Shown here: in pieces, positions 51,945-59,890 of the stretch
Position numbering within the stretch: position 1 is the first letter of the stretch
Layout of the letters: every line of letters begins with the position of its first letter
Assembly (NCBI GenBank): GCA_964493695.1
Contig: CAZBPG010000001.1
Span: forward strand, 121,159-185,158
Reading direction: 5' to 3'
Source: Bog-950 sp964493695
Lineage (GTDB): Bacteria; Bacteroidota; Bacteroidia; Chitinophagales; LD1
Length of the DNA: 64,000 nt
Notes under the pieces: generated by a model
The model's database searches: none
What the model saw: the letters and a program-made list of their open reading frames with translations, nothing else
Told to the model about the DNA's origin: nothing
Made by a program: the position numbers and the translations under genes

Positions 51945-52008
51945 ATGTCATCCTGAGCGGAGTCGAAGGATGAAGAGAAAGACGCTTCGACTCCGCTCAG
52001 CGTGACAT
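51945..52008. repeat. Dispersed palindromic element, copy 2
   Basis: 64-bp inverted repeat; the arms ATGTCATCCTGAGCGGAGTC (left) and CTTCGACTCCGCTCAGCGTG (right, followed by ACAT) are near-complementary. Nearly identical to 27326-27388 apart from the loop. Confidence 0.85.
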
Positions 52009-52045
52009 CTTGAGAAAATAAGTTTTCAAACTGTTACACTACCCA

Positions 52046-53014
52046 TCAATTCGTTTCCATAATTTTCACTTGATACTTTTTGCGCTCCTTATTGGTGAGC
52101 TTTGCTTCGCGCAGCCAGGTGTTCAGTATTTTAATGTGCTTGTATTTCAAATTGTATTGTGCCGCAAAGTCGGCAATGCTGGCAATGCCGGTGTCCACCT
52201 CCACCACTTTATACTTATAAGGCTGATACAAATCTTCCGTCTTTACCGCAAAGCCTGCCTGCTTGGGGTTGCTGAAAATAATCTTCATAGCCAGCATCCT
52301 GAAAATGTAACGCGAGGTTTCGGGATTAAAATACATCTCGTAAAAGTTGCTCGTCTTCTGGTCGCGCACGCGCTGGCTCATAGCCGGCAAGCCAAGATTA
52401 TAAGATGCTGCCGCCAGCGTCCACGTGCCGAATTGCTCTTTCGATTTTTTAAGATAAGCACAAGCCGCTGCGGTAGATTTTTCGATGTTGTAGCGTTCAT
52501 CTACCTCGTTGTTTATCTCCAGGCGGTAAATTCTACCGGTGCCCGCTACAAACTGCCAAAACCCAACAGCACCGGCTGGCGATACATCGTTACGGAAGTT
52601 ACTTTCTATCAAAGGCAGATATTTAAAATCAGAAGGCACTGCGTTTTCGCTCAGTATTTTTTCTATGCCGTCAAAGTACCGGTTCGCCAGTTTCATAGCC
52701 ATCAGCGTATTCGAATGCCAATAGGTATTCAGTTGCAGTTCTCGCTCTAAACGCTCGCGCACATCCGGGTCTTCGAGCGGAACCCGTTCACCGCAAAAAA
52801 ACAACTCACCGGTTACCGTTACCGGTGAAACGGTTTCGGTGGAATCAATCTCGCCTACCCATTTAAGATTGGGGCATTCGTTTTTTGTGCGCTCAAAAAT
52901 ATTCACCAGGTTATCAGACGAACCGGTGCTGAACAAAACAGCAGCCGATGCCGCACCAATAAAAAGACAAAGCACTGCCGCTGCCGGCATCCAATACCTT
53001 TTTTCAACCTTCAT
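52046..53014 (-). CDS. Lytic transglycosylase (SLT domain), LysM-like C-terminus
   Basis: 322 residues from ATG 53014, which lies inside the end of the DUF2480 gene. Membrane anchor or signal at about 8-30 (PAAAVLCLFIGAASAAVLF). SLT domain at about 105-235: the catalytic Glu is in LPLIESNFRNDVSP, followed by GAVGFWQFVAGTGRIY and AAASYNLGLPAM. It cleaves the MurNAc-GlcNAc bond leaving 1,6-anhydro-MurNAc, the substrate recycled by AnmK. A C-terminal segment (IASIADFAAQYNLKYKHIKILN) looks LysM-like. Confidence 0.9.
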   Translation of the reverse strand: MKVEKRYWMPAAAVLCLFIGAASAAVLFSTGSSDNLVNIFERTKNECPNLKWVGEIDSTETVSPVTVTGELFFCGERVPLEDPDVRERLERELQLNTYWHSNTLMAMKLANRYFDGIEKILSENAVPSDFKYLPLIESNFRNDVSPAGAVGFWQFVAGTGRIYRLEINNEVDERYNIEKSTAAACAYLKKSKEQFGTWTLAAASYNLGLPAMSQRVRDQKTSNFYEMYFNPETSRYIFRMLAMKIIFSNPKQAGFAVKTEDLYQPYKYKVVEVDTGIASIADFAAQYNLKYKHIKILNTWLREAKLTNKERKKYQVKIMETN

Positions 53015-53537
53015 TTTTATCGCTTTGTTTTTTGAACACCGGTACCGATGAACACGCTTCGCCATACATCAGCGAGCGGACTACCTTCGATAACTGCTCT
53101 GCCATCTGCACAAAAGCAGCTTCGGGAATTTTCCGGTCGCCACAACCTTTCACAATCACCCGGGCATTTTTAAACTCTTCCATATTCAGCTTTGCCATAT
53201 TGCGGTACAGAAAAATTTTAGCCGCATGTTCTGGTGAGCTGCAGGCCACATCTTCTGCCACCGGTGCAAGCTGTGCGCTCAAAACCATATACGCCCACAT
53301 GGGAATAACCGCATCGGCCGAGCAATACAGCACCACATACTTGTCTTGAAATTTTTTCCAGTCCGTCTGTTTAACCGCTTCGCGAAATTCTGCCTCGCGC
53401 AAAATCAATCCTTTAAAGAGAAAATCCTTCAGGTCAATAGAAACAATTTCTTCCGGCTTAGGAAAATACTCCTCCAGGTCGAGTGTAATCAAACCGCTTT
53501 GCGCTACCCGGTTTACAATTGGCTTTACAGTTTCCAT
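53004..53537 (-). CDS. DUF2480 family protein
   Basis: 177 residues, soluble. The pattern VNRVAQSGLITLDLEEYFP, then DWKKFQDKYVVLYCSADAVIPMWAYMVL and VIVKGCGDRKIPEAAFVQMA is that of DUF2480, a Bacteroidota family of unknown function; a CSADAVIP site and a KGCGD motif contain conserved Cys residues. Overlaps the lytic transglycosylase gene by 11 nt. Confidence 0.88.
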   Translation of the reverse strand: METVKPIVNRVAQSGLITLDLEEYFPKPEEIVSIDLKDFLFKGLILREAEFREAVKQTDWKKFQDKYVVLYCSADAVIPMWAYMVLSAQLAPVAEDVACSSPEHAAKIFLYRNMAKLNMEEFKNARVIVKGCGDRKIPEAAFVQMAEQLSKVVRSLMYGEACSSVPVFKKQSDKNEG

Positions 53538-53579
53538 GTTTCAAAGTTAAACAACAAAAACTTTACGTCTGTTATTAAA

Positions 53580-53614
53580 ACAAAACCGTCCCGGTTAAGC
53601 CGAGACGGTTTTGT
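53580..53614 (-). terminator. Terminator of the ppiD gene
   Basis: 11-bp stem ACAAAACCGTC (53580-53590) and GACGGTTTTGT (53604-53614), with a T-rich tract following on the minus strand. It lies 23 nt past the ppiD stop. Confidence 0.8.
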
Positions 53615-53636
53615 CATTATTTTTTATTCATTCTGT

Positions 53637-55772
53637 TTAAAAGAAATCAAACCGGTCGTCCGACACGTCAGAAAGTTTCTTCTGCACTTCATTGGCATAG
53701 CGCGACTTGCCTTGTAACTGTTGCGCCATCTGGAAAGAATAAACACTGTAGTCCGTCTGCTTAGCCGGTTCCTGAATGTTGGTGGTTTGCACGGCATATA
53801 CCCCTTCGTTTCCTTTCACCGGTGCCGAAAGTTTTCCTTTGGCAATAGTCAGCGCAGCGCCAACCACTTTTGGTTCAAACGCATTATTCATTCCCGGGCT
53901 TGCAAACGAAATACGCGCAGCATCGCCCACCGGTTTGCTGAGCTTCGAAGCCAGCTCATCAATAGAGTTTGCTTTTGCATCGGTTAATTTTTTCGACAGA
54001 AGCTCAAACTTCTTTTCGCGCAAAACTTCCGGTTTCACCTGGTCGCGCACGGCATCTACATCCGGTAAGCCCGCTGCGCGAACCGCCTCTACTAAAGCAA
54101 CCACGTGTTTTTTGTCAACGGTGAAAATCGATGAAACATCACCTTTCTTAGCATTGAATGCCCACTTCACTAACTCGCGCGCGGCACCAAGACCCTGCAC
54201 CTGAAACTCGTCCTTCTTAATGCTTTCTACAGTTTTTGCATTCAGCTTTTTACCCGCTTCGCGGAATTTAGCTTCTGTTTGGTTCTCAGCCGCAAAGTTG
54301 GTGGCGTTGCCGTAAATGTTTCTTTCAGTTTCAGGGCTTGGAATAATTTCTTTAGAGAGATACGAAACCTGAACACCTACCTTAGTCGGCCGGTCTTCAA
54401 CCACCTGCACCAAGTGAATGGCGTTTTCTTTTTGCGAAGGAATACGATAGATTTTGCCTTTCTGCGCGCGGAAGAAAACCATATCGTTATAATTCTTTTC
54501 CTTTTCGTTTTGTTTTACCCAGCCAATATCCCCGCCTCTCATTTTTCCCATAGGGTCATCAGAAAAAGCCGCAGCAAATTGCCCGAAATCCTGTTTCAGT
54601 GTATCCACCTGACGGACGATACTGTCAATCAATTTGAATTTTACGTTGGCTACATCCTGCGAGGTAACACCGGCAAACGAAATAACAATCTCACGAACAT
54701 GCACCGAATCGGAAATCATTTTACGGTCGCTGATTTTAGCCAGTCTGGCCGACTTACCATCAATGTATGGACCAACTATTGACTTCACCGGTAAGGCAAA
54801 GAATGAATCTTTAACCGTTGAAAACAATTTGTCTTTATCATAGTAAACTTCATCGAAAGGTGTTTCAGAATAAAGTTTTACAAACACAGAATCATCTGCT
54901 GCTTTTTCGCCCTGGGCAAACTCAGCACGTTTTTCTTCCAGCGACTGTACGGTTCTTGCCGTATCACCGGCAGATGGAGCAATATCAAACGTCACATACT
55001 GAAACTTACGTGTTTCATCTTCAATTTTGTATTTGGCCGCATGGTCAGCAATGTATTTCTTGAGGTCATCATCAGAAACTTTCACGTCTTCATCTTTCAC
55101 ATCTACATAAGGAAGCAACACATATTTAAAATCAACTAACCGGCTTTGGTCGTTGTAAGTCATTTCCGCCATCCAGGTTGGCACATAAAGCCCTTTAGTG
55201 ATAAGGGTGGTATACTTCTGCTGATACTGATTTTGTTTCAGCAGCGTTTCAAACTTTATCCATTGTCTGCGCACGGTTCCGGGCTCTACTCCTTCCGGGT
55301 CCTGATCAAGACGGTTCAGATACAAACGAACCTGTGCGGGATCGAACTGCCCGGTTTGCGGGTTTCTGAACTGCTGGTCGTTTTTAATATACTGCGAAGC
55401 ATTTTCTCCGGTAGCCAGTTCGCTCATTTCCTCACCGGTTACGTTAATGCCGAGTTTCTCATAAACATTTGCAAAAATGATGTCGTTCACCATATCCGTC
55501 CAGGTCTGGTTGCGGACATAACTGCGCTGGTCATCGCCCATTGGCTGCCCGCGCATCTGGTCTTCGGCATTCTTCAGGTTCTCTTCGTATTTTCTGCTGA
55601 AATCGGTGTAAGCAATTTTCTCTCCGTTCACTTTACCAATCGAATCTTTGCGTCCTTTCAGAATGCTTCCCTGAGAGTTAGTGGCATCCATCACTAAAAA
55701 ACCAACTATCGAAAGGCCGATTAAAAATATCAGCAACCCGCTGCGCTTACGTATTGTACCTATTACTGCCAT
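53637..55772 (-). CDS. PpiD-like membrane-anchored peptidyl-prolyl isomerase
   Basis: 711 residues. One N-terminal helix (about 12-29, LLIFLIGLSIVGFLVMDA) anchors the protein facing the periplasm; a SurA-like chaperone region follows (KVNGEKIAYTDFSRKYEE, WTDMVNDIIFANVYEKLGI). A PpiC rotamase domain lies at about 345-455 (SVHVREIVISFAG, FAAAFSDDPMGKMRGGDIGWV). A second PpiC-like region is degenerate. It assists folding of exported and outer-membrane proteins, including presumably the large barrels here. A heptamer repeat sits just upstream of its start. Confidence 0.9.
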   Translation of the reverse strand: MAVIGTIRKRSGLLIFLIGLSIVGFLVMDATNSQGSILKGRKDSIGKVNGEKIAYTDFSRKYEENLKNAEDQMRGQPMGDDQRSYVRNQTWTDMVNDIIFANVYEKLGINVTGEEMSELATGENASQYIKNDQQFRNPQTGQFDPAQVRLYLNRLDQDPEGVEPGTVRRQWIKFETLLKQNQYQQKYTTLITKGLYVPTWMAEMTYNDQSRLVDFKYVLLPYVDVKDEDVKVSDDDLKKYIADHAAKYKIEDETRKFQYVTFDIAPSAGDTARTVQSLEEKRAEFAQGEKAADDSVFVKLYSETPFDEVYYDKDKLFSTVKDSFFALPVKSIVGPYIDGKSARLAKISDRKMISDSVHVREIVISFAGVTSQDVANVKFKLIDSIVRQVDTLKQDFGQFAAAFSDDPMGKMRGGDIGWVKQNEKEKNYNDMVFFRAQKGKIYRIPSQKENAIHLVQVVEDRPTKVGVQVSYLSKEIIPSPETERNIYGNATNFAAENQTEAKFREAGKKLNAKTVESIKKDEFQVQGLGAARELVKWAFNAKKGDVSSIFTVDKKHVVALVEAVRAAGLPDVDAVRDQVKPEVLREKKFELLSKKLTDAKANSIDELASKLSKPVGDAARISFASPGMNNAFEPKVVGAALTIAKGKLSAPVKGNEGVYAVQTTNIQEPAKQTDYSVYSFQMAQQLQGKSRYANEVQKKLSDVSDDRFDFF

Positions 55773-55775
55773 TTT

Positions 55776-55810
55776 GAATTTTAAATTTTAGAAGTATGAT
55801 TTTAGATTTA
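55776..55810. repeat. Heptanucleotide repeat just upstream of ppiD
   Basis: Units GAATTTT, AAATTTT, AGAAGTA, TGATTTT, AGATTTA. Starts 4 nt from the ppiD ATG. Shares 18 nt (ATTTTAGAAGTATGATTT) with the complement of the run at 58511. Confidence 0.75.
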
Positions 55811-56016
55811 ATACAGCCATATCTACGGCTTCCCCTCTTTTTTAAGAGGACGGCAAATAAAAGCGAAAAACTCGGAAAATGAAATAGGAAATAAGGGGAG
55901 TATCAGGACATTGCGATGGCGGTAATTCCTGATGCCTTGCCGGGAATAAAGACTTAACACAATAAAATGCCGGAAGTTTTCGTTACTTTTAAGAATTCTT
56001 TAAAAAAACTCAGCGT

Positions 56017-57378
56017 ATGAAGAAACTCTTACTCCTTGCCGTTGCTGTTTTCTTTTTTACCAGATGTAATCAATCGCACGAGCAAAAGCCTGGCGCTGAG
56101 CGGGCAAATAAAGACACGTTTATCCGCGATTTTCTGCAGCACTTTAATACCAAACCTGCTGCGCAGGAACTGTATGTAAAATTCGAACCGAAGGATAAAG
56201 ATGTGCCCCGTGCGCAGAGTTCTGCTATCCGCGAATTACTCATGGCGATGAAGTCACAGCCACAACGGTTTGCGGTAGATGTTGGGGTGCCAAACGAACT
56301 GCAGGGGGAATACGGAACAAAAATTTCGATTGAGCCGAATGCTTTTGCTGCCGAAGGCGGAAAGGAGATTACTTCTCCGGTAAGCATCGAATTGAAAGAA
56401 TGTTATGCGGCAGAAGAAATGCTGGAGGAAAACCTGATTACGGTTAGTGCCGGAAAGATATTAGAAAGCAGAGGTGCGGTTTTTGTTTCGGCAACCTGCA
56501 ATGGCGAAGAGTTGAAGCTAAAGGAGGGACAAAAAATACAAATTGAGTTTCCGTTTGCTGTGAACGACCGGCAGGATTACAATTTTTATTATGGTGAAAA
56601 GGAGGGTATAAACTGGACAATGACAGAAGGAGAAAAGGAACCGGTAGCTGCCAAACCCCGAATTAATACTCCTGAGTTTTCGTACAAAGGCTATAGTTTG
56701 AAAGAATACCTCACCGCACAACTCGAATATCCTGACGAAGCAAAACGAAACGAGCTTTCTGCTAACGTAGAAGTAAGTTTTGTAGTAGATAAAAACGGAA
56801 AAGTAAAGGATGTAAGTTGCGCTTCGGCTTACAAAACATTTCGCGATGAGATAACCTCTGCCATTCAGCAAATGCCAAGGTGGAAACCCGCTACCTATGG
56901 TAAAAAGAAGATAAGCGCACAGGTAAAACTGAATATTGATTTTAATCTGCGCAGAAAAGAACAGGTGCTTGTAGATGCCGGCAGCATGATGCCTCTTACT
57001 AACGTCAGCGATAATTCATTTCAGGATGCGGTTTACACCGAGTCGTTTGACCGGTTGGGTTGGATAAGCTGCAACCGGACGGTAGAAGTTGCGGCCACCA
57101 AAGCCGATGTAGTGATAGGAAGCAACGAAAACAGCGATGTAAAAATTGTTTTTAAAAACCGGAACATTATTATGAACGGAGAAAACTGTGTGGGCTATTC
57201 TCGTTTCAAAAATCTTCCGGTAGGTGCGGAAGTCTATGTGGTGGCGGTGCGCTATGAAGGAGAAACCATTTTTTATTCAGTTCAGCCTCTCAAACTCGAG
57301 AAGCAAACGGTAGTTTCACTTCCCTGGAAGAAAGGGACAGAGGAGGATGTAAAGAGGGTGTTCAGGAGTGTTTCGTAG
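56017..57378 (+). CDS. Lipoprotein with TonB-type C-terminal domain
   Basis: 453 residues. Leader ends VFFFTRC, a plausible lipobox. Residues 90-195 form a beta-rich domain (GTKISIEPNAFAAEGGKEITSPVSIEL, in part). Residues 218-305 match a TonB C-terminal domain: LKEYLTAQLEYPDEAKRNELSANVEVSFVVDKNGKVKDVS (in part), and MPRWKPATYGKKKISAQVKL. Residues 325-453 form a further unrecognised beta domain. TonB normally spans the periplasm from the inner membrane; a lipid-anchored copy without a transmembrane energiser is unlikely to drive transport and may be a signalling or scaffold protein. Confidence 0.8.
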   Translation: MKKLLLLAVAVFFFTRCNQSHEQKPGAERANKDTFIRDFLQHFNTKPAAQELYVKFEPKDKDVPRAQSSAIRELLMAMKSQPQRFAVDVGVPNELQGEYGTKISIEPNAFAAEGGKEITSPVSIELKECYAAEEMLEENLITVSAGKILESRGAVFVSATCNGEELKLKEGQKIQIEFPFAVNDRQDYNFYYGEKEGINWTMTEGEKEPVAAKPRINTPEFSYKGYSLKEYLTAQLEYPDEAKRNELSANVEVSFVVDKNGKVKDVSCASAYKTFRDEITSAIQQMPRWKPATYGKKKISAQVKLNIDFNLRRKEQVLVDAGSMMPLTNVSDNSFQDAVYTESFDRLGWISCNRTVEVAATKADVVIGSNENSDVKIVFKNRNIIMNGENCVGYSRFKNLPVGAEVYVVAVRYEGETIFYSVQPLKLEKQTVVSLPWKKGTEEDVKRVFRSVS

Positions 57379-57382
57379 AAAA

Positions 57383-58429
57383 CTACTCACTGTTTCCAAA
57401 ATGATTCCAACCCTGTGCTTTTAAATTGTGCCGGTTGTTACTGCGGGTTACGAGTACACAACCGGTTTCTTTTTTGGTAATGATTCCTATTACCGAGAAA
57501 GTGGTATCTCCTCCCAGTTTGGTTTCATCTTCAGGCTCTATAGTAAACAGCAATTCATAATCTTCTCCTCCGTTCAGAGCACAGGTAACCGGGTCAAGGT
57601 TAAATTTCAATGCCATATTGTATGCTTCTTCGCTTACGGGTATTTGTGCTTCGTTTAGCTCGCAACCCACTCCGCTTTGTTTGCACAGATGAAAAATATC
57701 AGACGAAAGCCCGTCACTCAAATCGATCATGGCAGTGGGCTTCAGGTTCATCTCTTTAAGGTAGGCAATCACATCTTTACGCGCTTCAGGTTTCAGTTGC
57801 CTTCCAATCAGGTAATCGGCATTTTCCAAATCCGGTTGTACTCCCGGGTGCTCCATGTAAATTCTTTTCTCCCGCTCCAGAATCTGCAGACCAAGATATG
57901 CTCCGCCTAAATCACCGGTTACACAAACCAGGTTACCTTCTTTGGCACCGCTGCGGTAAACAAGCTCTTCTTCTGCAGCTTCCCCAATGGCAGTTACCGA
58001 AATAATCAATCCTTTAAGTGAAGAGGTGGTATCGCCACCTACTAAATCAACCTGATAATGTTTGCAGGCAAGGTTTATTCCCTCATACAATTCTACCAAA
58101 GCCTCCACGGTATAGCGCGATGAAATGGCCAGCGAAACTGTAATCTGTTTTGGCTGGGCGTTCATGGCATAAATATCACTCAGGTTCACTACCACGCTTT
58201 TATAGCCAAGATGTTTGAGCGGTGTATACATGATATCGAAGTGAATCCCCTCAACGAGTAAATCGGTAGTAACTACTGTCTTCTTTCCTCCCGCATCAAT
58301 TACAGCCGCATCATCGCCAACCGCTTTAATGGTAGAACCGTTTACATTTTCGAATTTCCCGGTCAATCGTTCAATCAAACCAAACTCACCAAGCTCGCTT
58401 ACCGGTGTTACCTTTTTCTCCTCTGACAT
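57383..58429 (-). CDS. thiL: Thiamine-monophosphate kinase
   Basis: Makes thiamine diphosphate from thiamine monophosphate and ATP. The 348-residue protein has the family opening LGEFGLIERL, then VGDDAAVID (about 38), VDLVGGDTTSS, MIDLSDGLSSD and ALNGGEDYELLFTIE. ATG 58429 (MSEEKKVTP) is chosen; the frame runs on to 58471 with residues not typical of the family. Convergent with the TonB-type lipoprotein gene, 4-nt gap. Confidence 0.95.
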   Translation of the reverse strand: MSEEKKVTPVSELGEFGLIERLTGKFENVNGSTIKAVGDDAAVIDAGGKKTVVTTDLLVEGIHFDIMYTPLKHLGYKSVVVNLSDIYAMNAQPKQITVSLAISSRYTVEALVELYEGINLACKHYQVDLVGGDTTSSLKGLIISVTAIGEAAEEELVYRSGAKEGNLVCVTGDLGGAYLGLQILEREKRIYMEHPGVQPDLENADYLIGRQLKPEARKDVIAYLKEMNLKPTAMIDLSDGLSSDIFHLCKQSGVGCELNEAQIPVSEEAYNMALKFNLDPVTCALNGGEDYELLFTIEPEDETKLGGDTTFSVIGIITKKETGCVLVTRSNNRHNLKAQGWNHFGNSE

Positions 58430-58510
58430 ATTATGTATTTGAAAACGCAAGAATACTATATTTGGAAGCAACTGAAATATGATAATGCCGTGCGTTGATG
58501 TTTTCTGTCT

Positions 58511-58538
58511 GAAATCATACTTCTAAAATCTAAAATCA
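58511..58538. repeat. Heptanucleotide repeat upstream of the CPBP protease gene
   Basis: Units GAAATCA, TACTTCT, AAAATCT, AAAATCA, ending 4 nt before the GTG start at 58543. It is the inverted form of the run at 55776. Confidence 0.75.
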
Positions 58539-58542
58539 CTTC

Positions 58543-59109
58543 GTGGTTGTTCCCGATAAAAAACGCCTTTATTACTTAAGCTGGCTTACACTGGGCGGAA
58601 TGAGCGCTATAGGTATTGTGCTGATACATTATTTACAGAAACGCGATGTTAGCGATACACTTACGGGAGGTAAGAATTACTACCTGCAGGTTATTGCCGG
58701 ATTGTTCTTTGGCAGTTTATCGGCTTTACTGGCTGTGGCCCTTATCAATGGCAAACGGTTTAAAAGCGTCCGGACTTTCTTCGAAGAGTTGCTTCAGGAT
58801 ATCAATCCTTCATTCGTAAACATTCTTTTTTATTCCTTCTGTGCCGGAGTAGGCGAAGAAATTCTTTTTCGGGCCGGTATTCAGCCGCTCATTGGCATTT
58901 GGCCGGCAGCCATGTTGTTTGTTTTTTTACATGGCTACATCAATCCCGCTAAAATCAACCTTACTATTTATGGTGCATTCTTAATCGTTATATGTGCCGG
59001 TTTTGGTTACCTCTTTAAATTTTTCGGACTTCTGAGTTCTGTAATAGCTCACTTCATTTATGATGTTTCTATGTTCTGCGTTTTGAAGTACTCAATTCGC
59101 AGAACTTGA
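58543..59109 (+). CDS. CPBP family intramembrane metalloprotease
   Basis: 188 residues, about six membrane helices. All three CPBP motifs are present: GVGEEILFRAGIQ (EExxxR), FLHGYINPAKI and VIAHFIYDVSM. The family includes Rce1-type CAAX proteases and Abi-like proteins; the substrate here is unknown. GTG 58543 is the start. Confidence 0.88.
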   Translation: MVVPDKKRLYYLSWLTLGGMSAIGIVLIHYLQKRDVSDTLTGGKNYYLQVIAGLFFGSLSALLAVALINGKRFKSVRTFFEELLQDINPSFVNILFYSFCAGVGEEILFRAGIQPLIGIWPAAMLFVFLHGYINPAKINLTIYGAFLIVICAGFGYLFKFFGLLSSVIAHFIYDVSMFCVLKYSIRRT

Positions 59110-59157
59110 CAATTCGATACTTTTATTCTTACTTTGGAACTGTTATCAAACAGAAAA

Positions 59158-59838
59158 ATGTTCAGCGAGTTAAAATACATTCCGGAGGCATGGAGAAATG
59201 TGCGGGGTTCGAAGAGTTTTCGAAACCAGTTCATTTTTTCGTTGCTGGCGTTTGTAATTGCTAACCTGCACAACTTCCATTGCCTGCGTTTATGGCAGGA
59301 ACGTGCGGGTGTTCAGGTAAACGACCCCCTCTTGAATTTAATGCCTCCGATTGACCTTTCCCTTCCTATTTTCTTCTTCGAATATTCGGCTATGTTGCTG
59401 GCTGTTGCTTTTATTCTGATTTACCCCGATCGTTTTGTTAAGGGTTTACAGATGTTTGCTATTGTAGTATTTGCCCGTACAGTAAGCATCTATTTAGTGG
59501 CACTCGAACCTCCCAAAGATATGGTTCCCCTTTGGGACCCTATGGCAAATTTCTTTTTACATACACCCGATATTTTTGTGAGTAAGGATCTTTTCTTTTC
59601 CGGCCACGTTGCTGCGTTGGTGTTGTTAATGCTGCTCGTGGTGAACAAGTATGCCAAAGCATGGATATTTGTTTCTGCCATCATGGTAGGGTTAATGATT
59701 ATGTGGCAACACGTGCATTACAGCACTGATGTAATTTTTGCTCCTTTAGCTTCGTACGTGGCGTATAAATTTGTCATTTATATTCACCGCGAAACACAAT
59801 ACGGATTAGAGGCTTCGGCTCAAAGTTCTAATACCTGA
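59158..59838 (+). CDS. PAP2-related sphingomyelin-synthase-like membrane protein
   Basis: 226 residues from ATG 59158; about six membrane helices. The active-site motifs FFSGHVAAL and HVHYSTDVIFAPL match the PAP2_C/SMS-like family (His-His-Asp triad), whose members transfer a phospho-head group to ceramide in eukaryotes. Since many Bacteroidota make sphingolipids, a phosphosphingolipid synthase is an attractive guess; a lipid phosphatase is the alternative. The neighbouring CPBP gene lies 48 nt upstream. Confidence 0.75.
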   Translation: MFSELKYIPEAWRNVRGSKSFRNQFIFSLLAFVIANLHNFHCLRLWQERAGVQVNDPLLNLMPPIDLSLPIFFFEYSAMLLAVAFILIYPDRFVKGLQMFAIVVFARTVSIYLVALEPPKDMVPLWDPMANFFLHTPDIFVSKDLFFSGHVAALVLLMLLVVNKYAKAWIFVSAIMVGLMIMWQHVHYSTDVIFAPLASYVAYKFVIYIHRETQYGLEASAQSSNT

Positions 59839-59843
59839 AATAA

Positions 59844-59871
59844 AAAAGGCGGAAGAAATCTTCCGCCTTTT
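59844..59871. terminator. Bidirectional terminator
   Basis: 13-bp perfect stem AAAAGGCGGAAGA (59844-59856) and TCTTCCGCCTTTT (59859-59871), between convergent genes, with A/T-runs on both sides. Confidence 0.9.
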
Positions 59872-59890
59872 AGTTTACTGAGATTGCCGT

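Noticed and set aside
52070..52750. 226-codon plus-strand frame
   Set aside because: Antisense to the lytic transglycosylase, whose motifs are clear.
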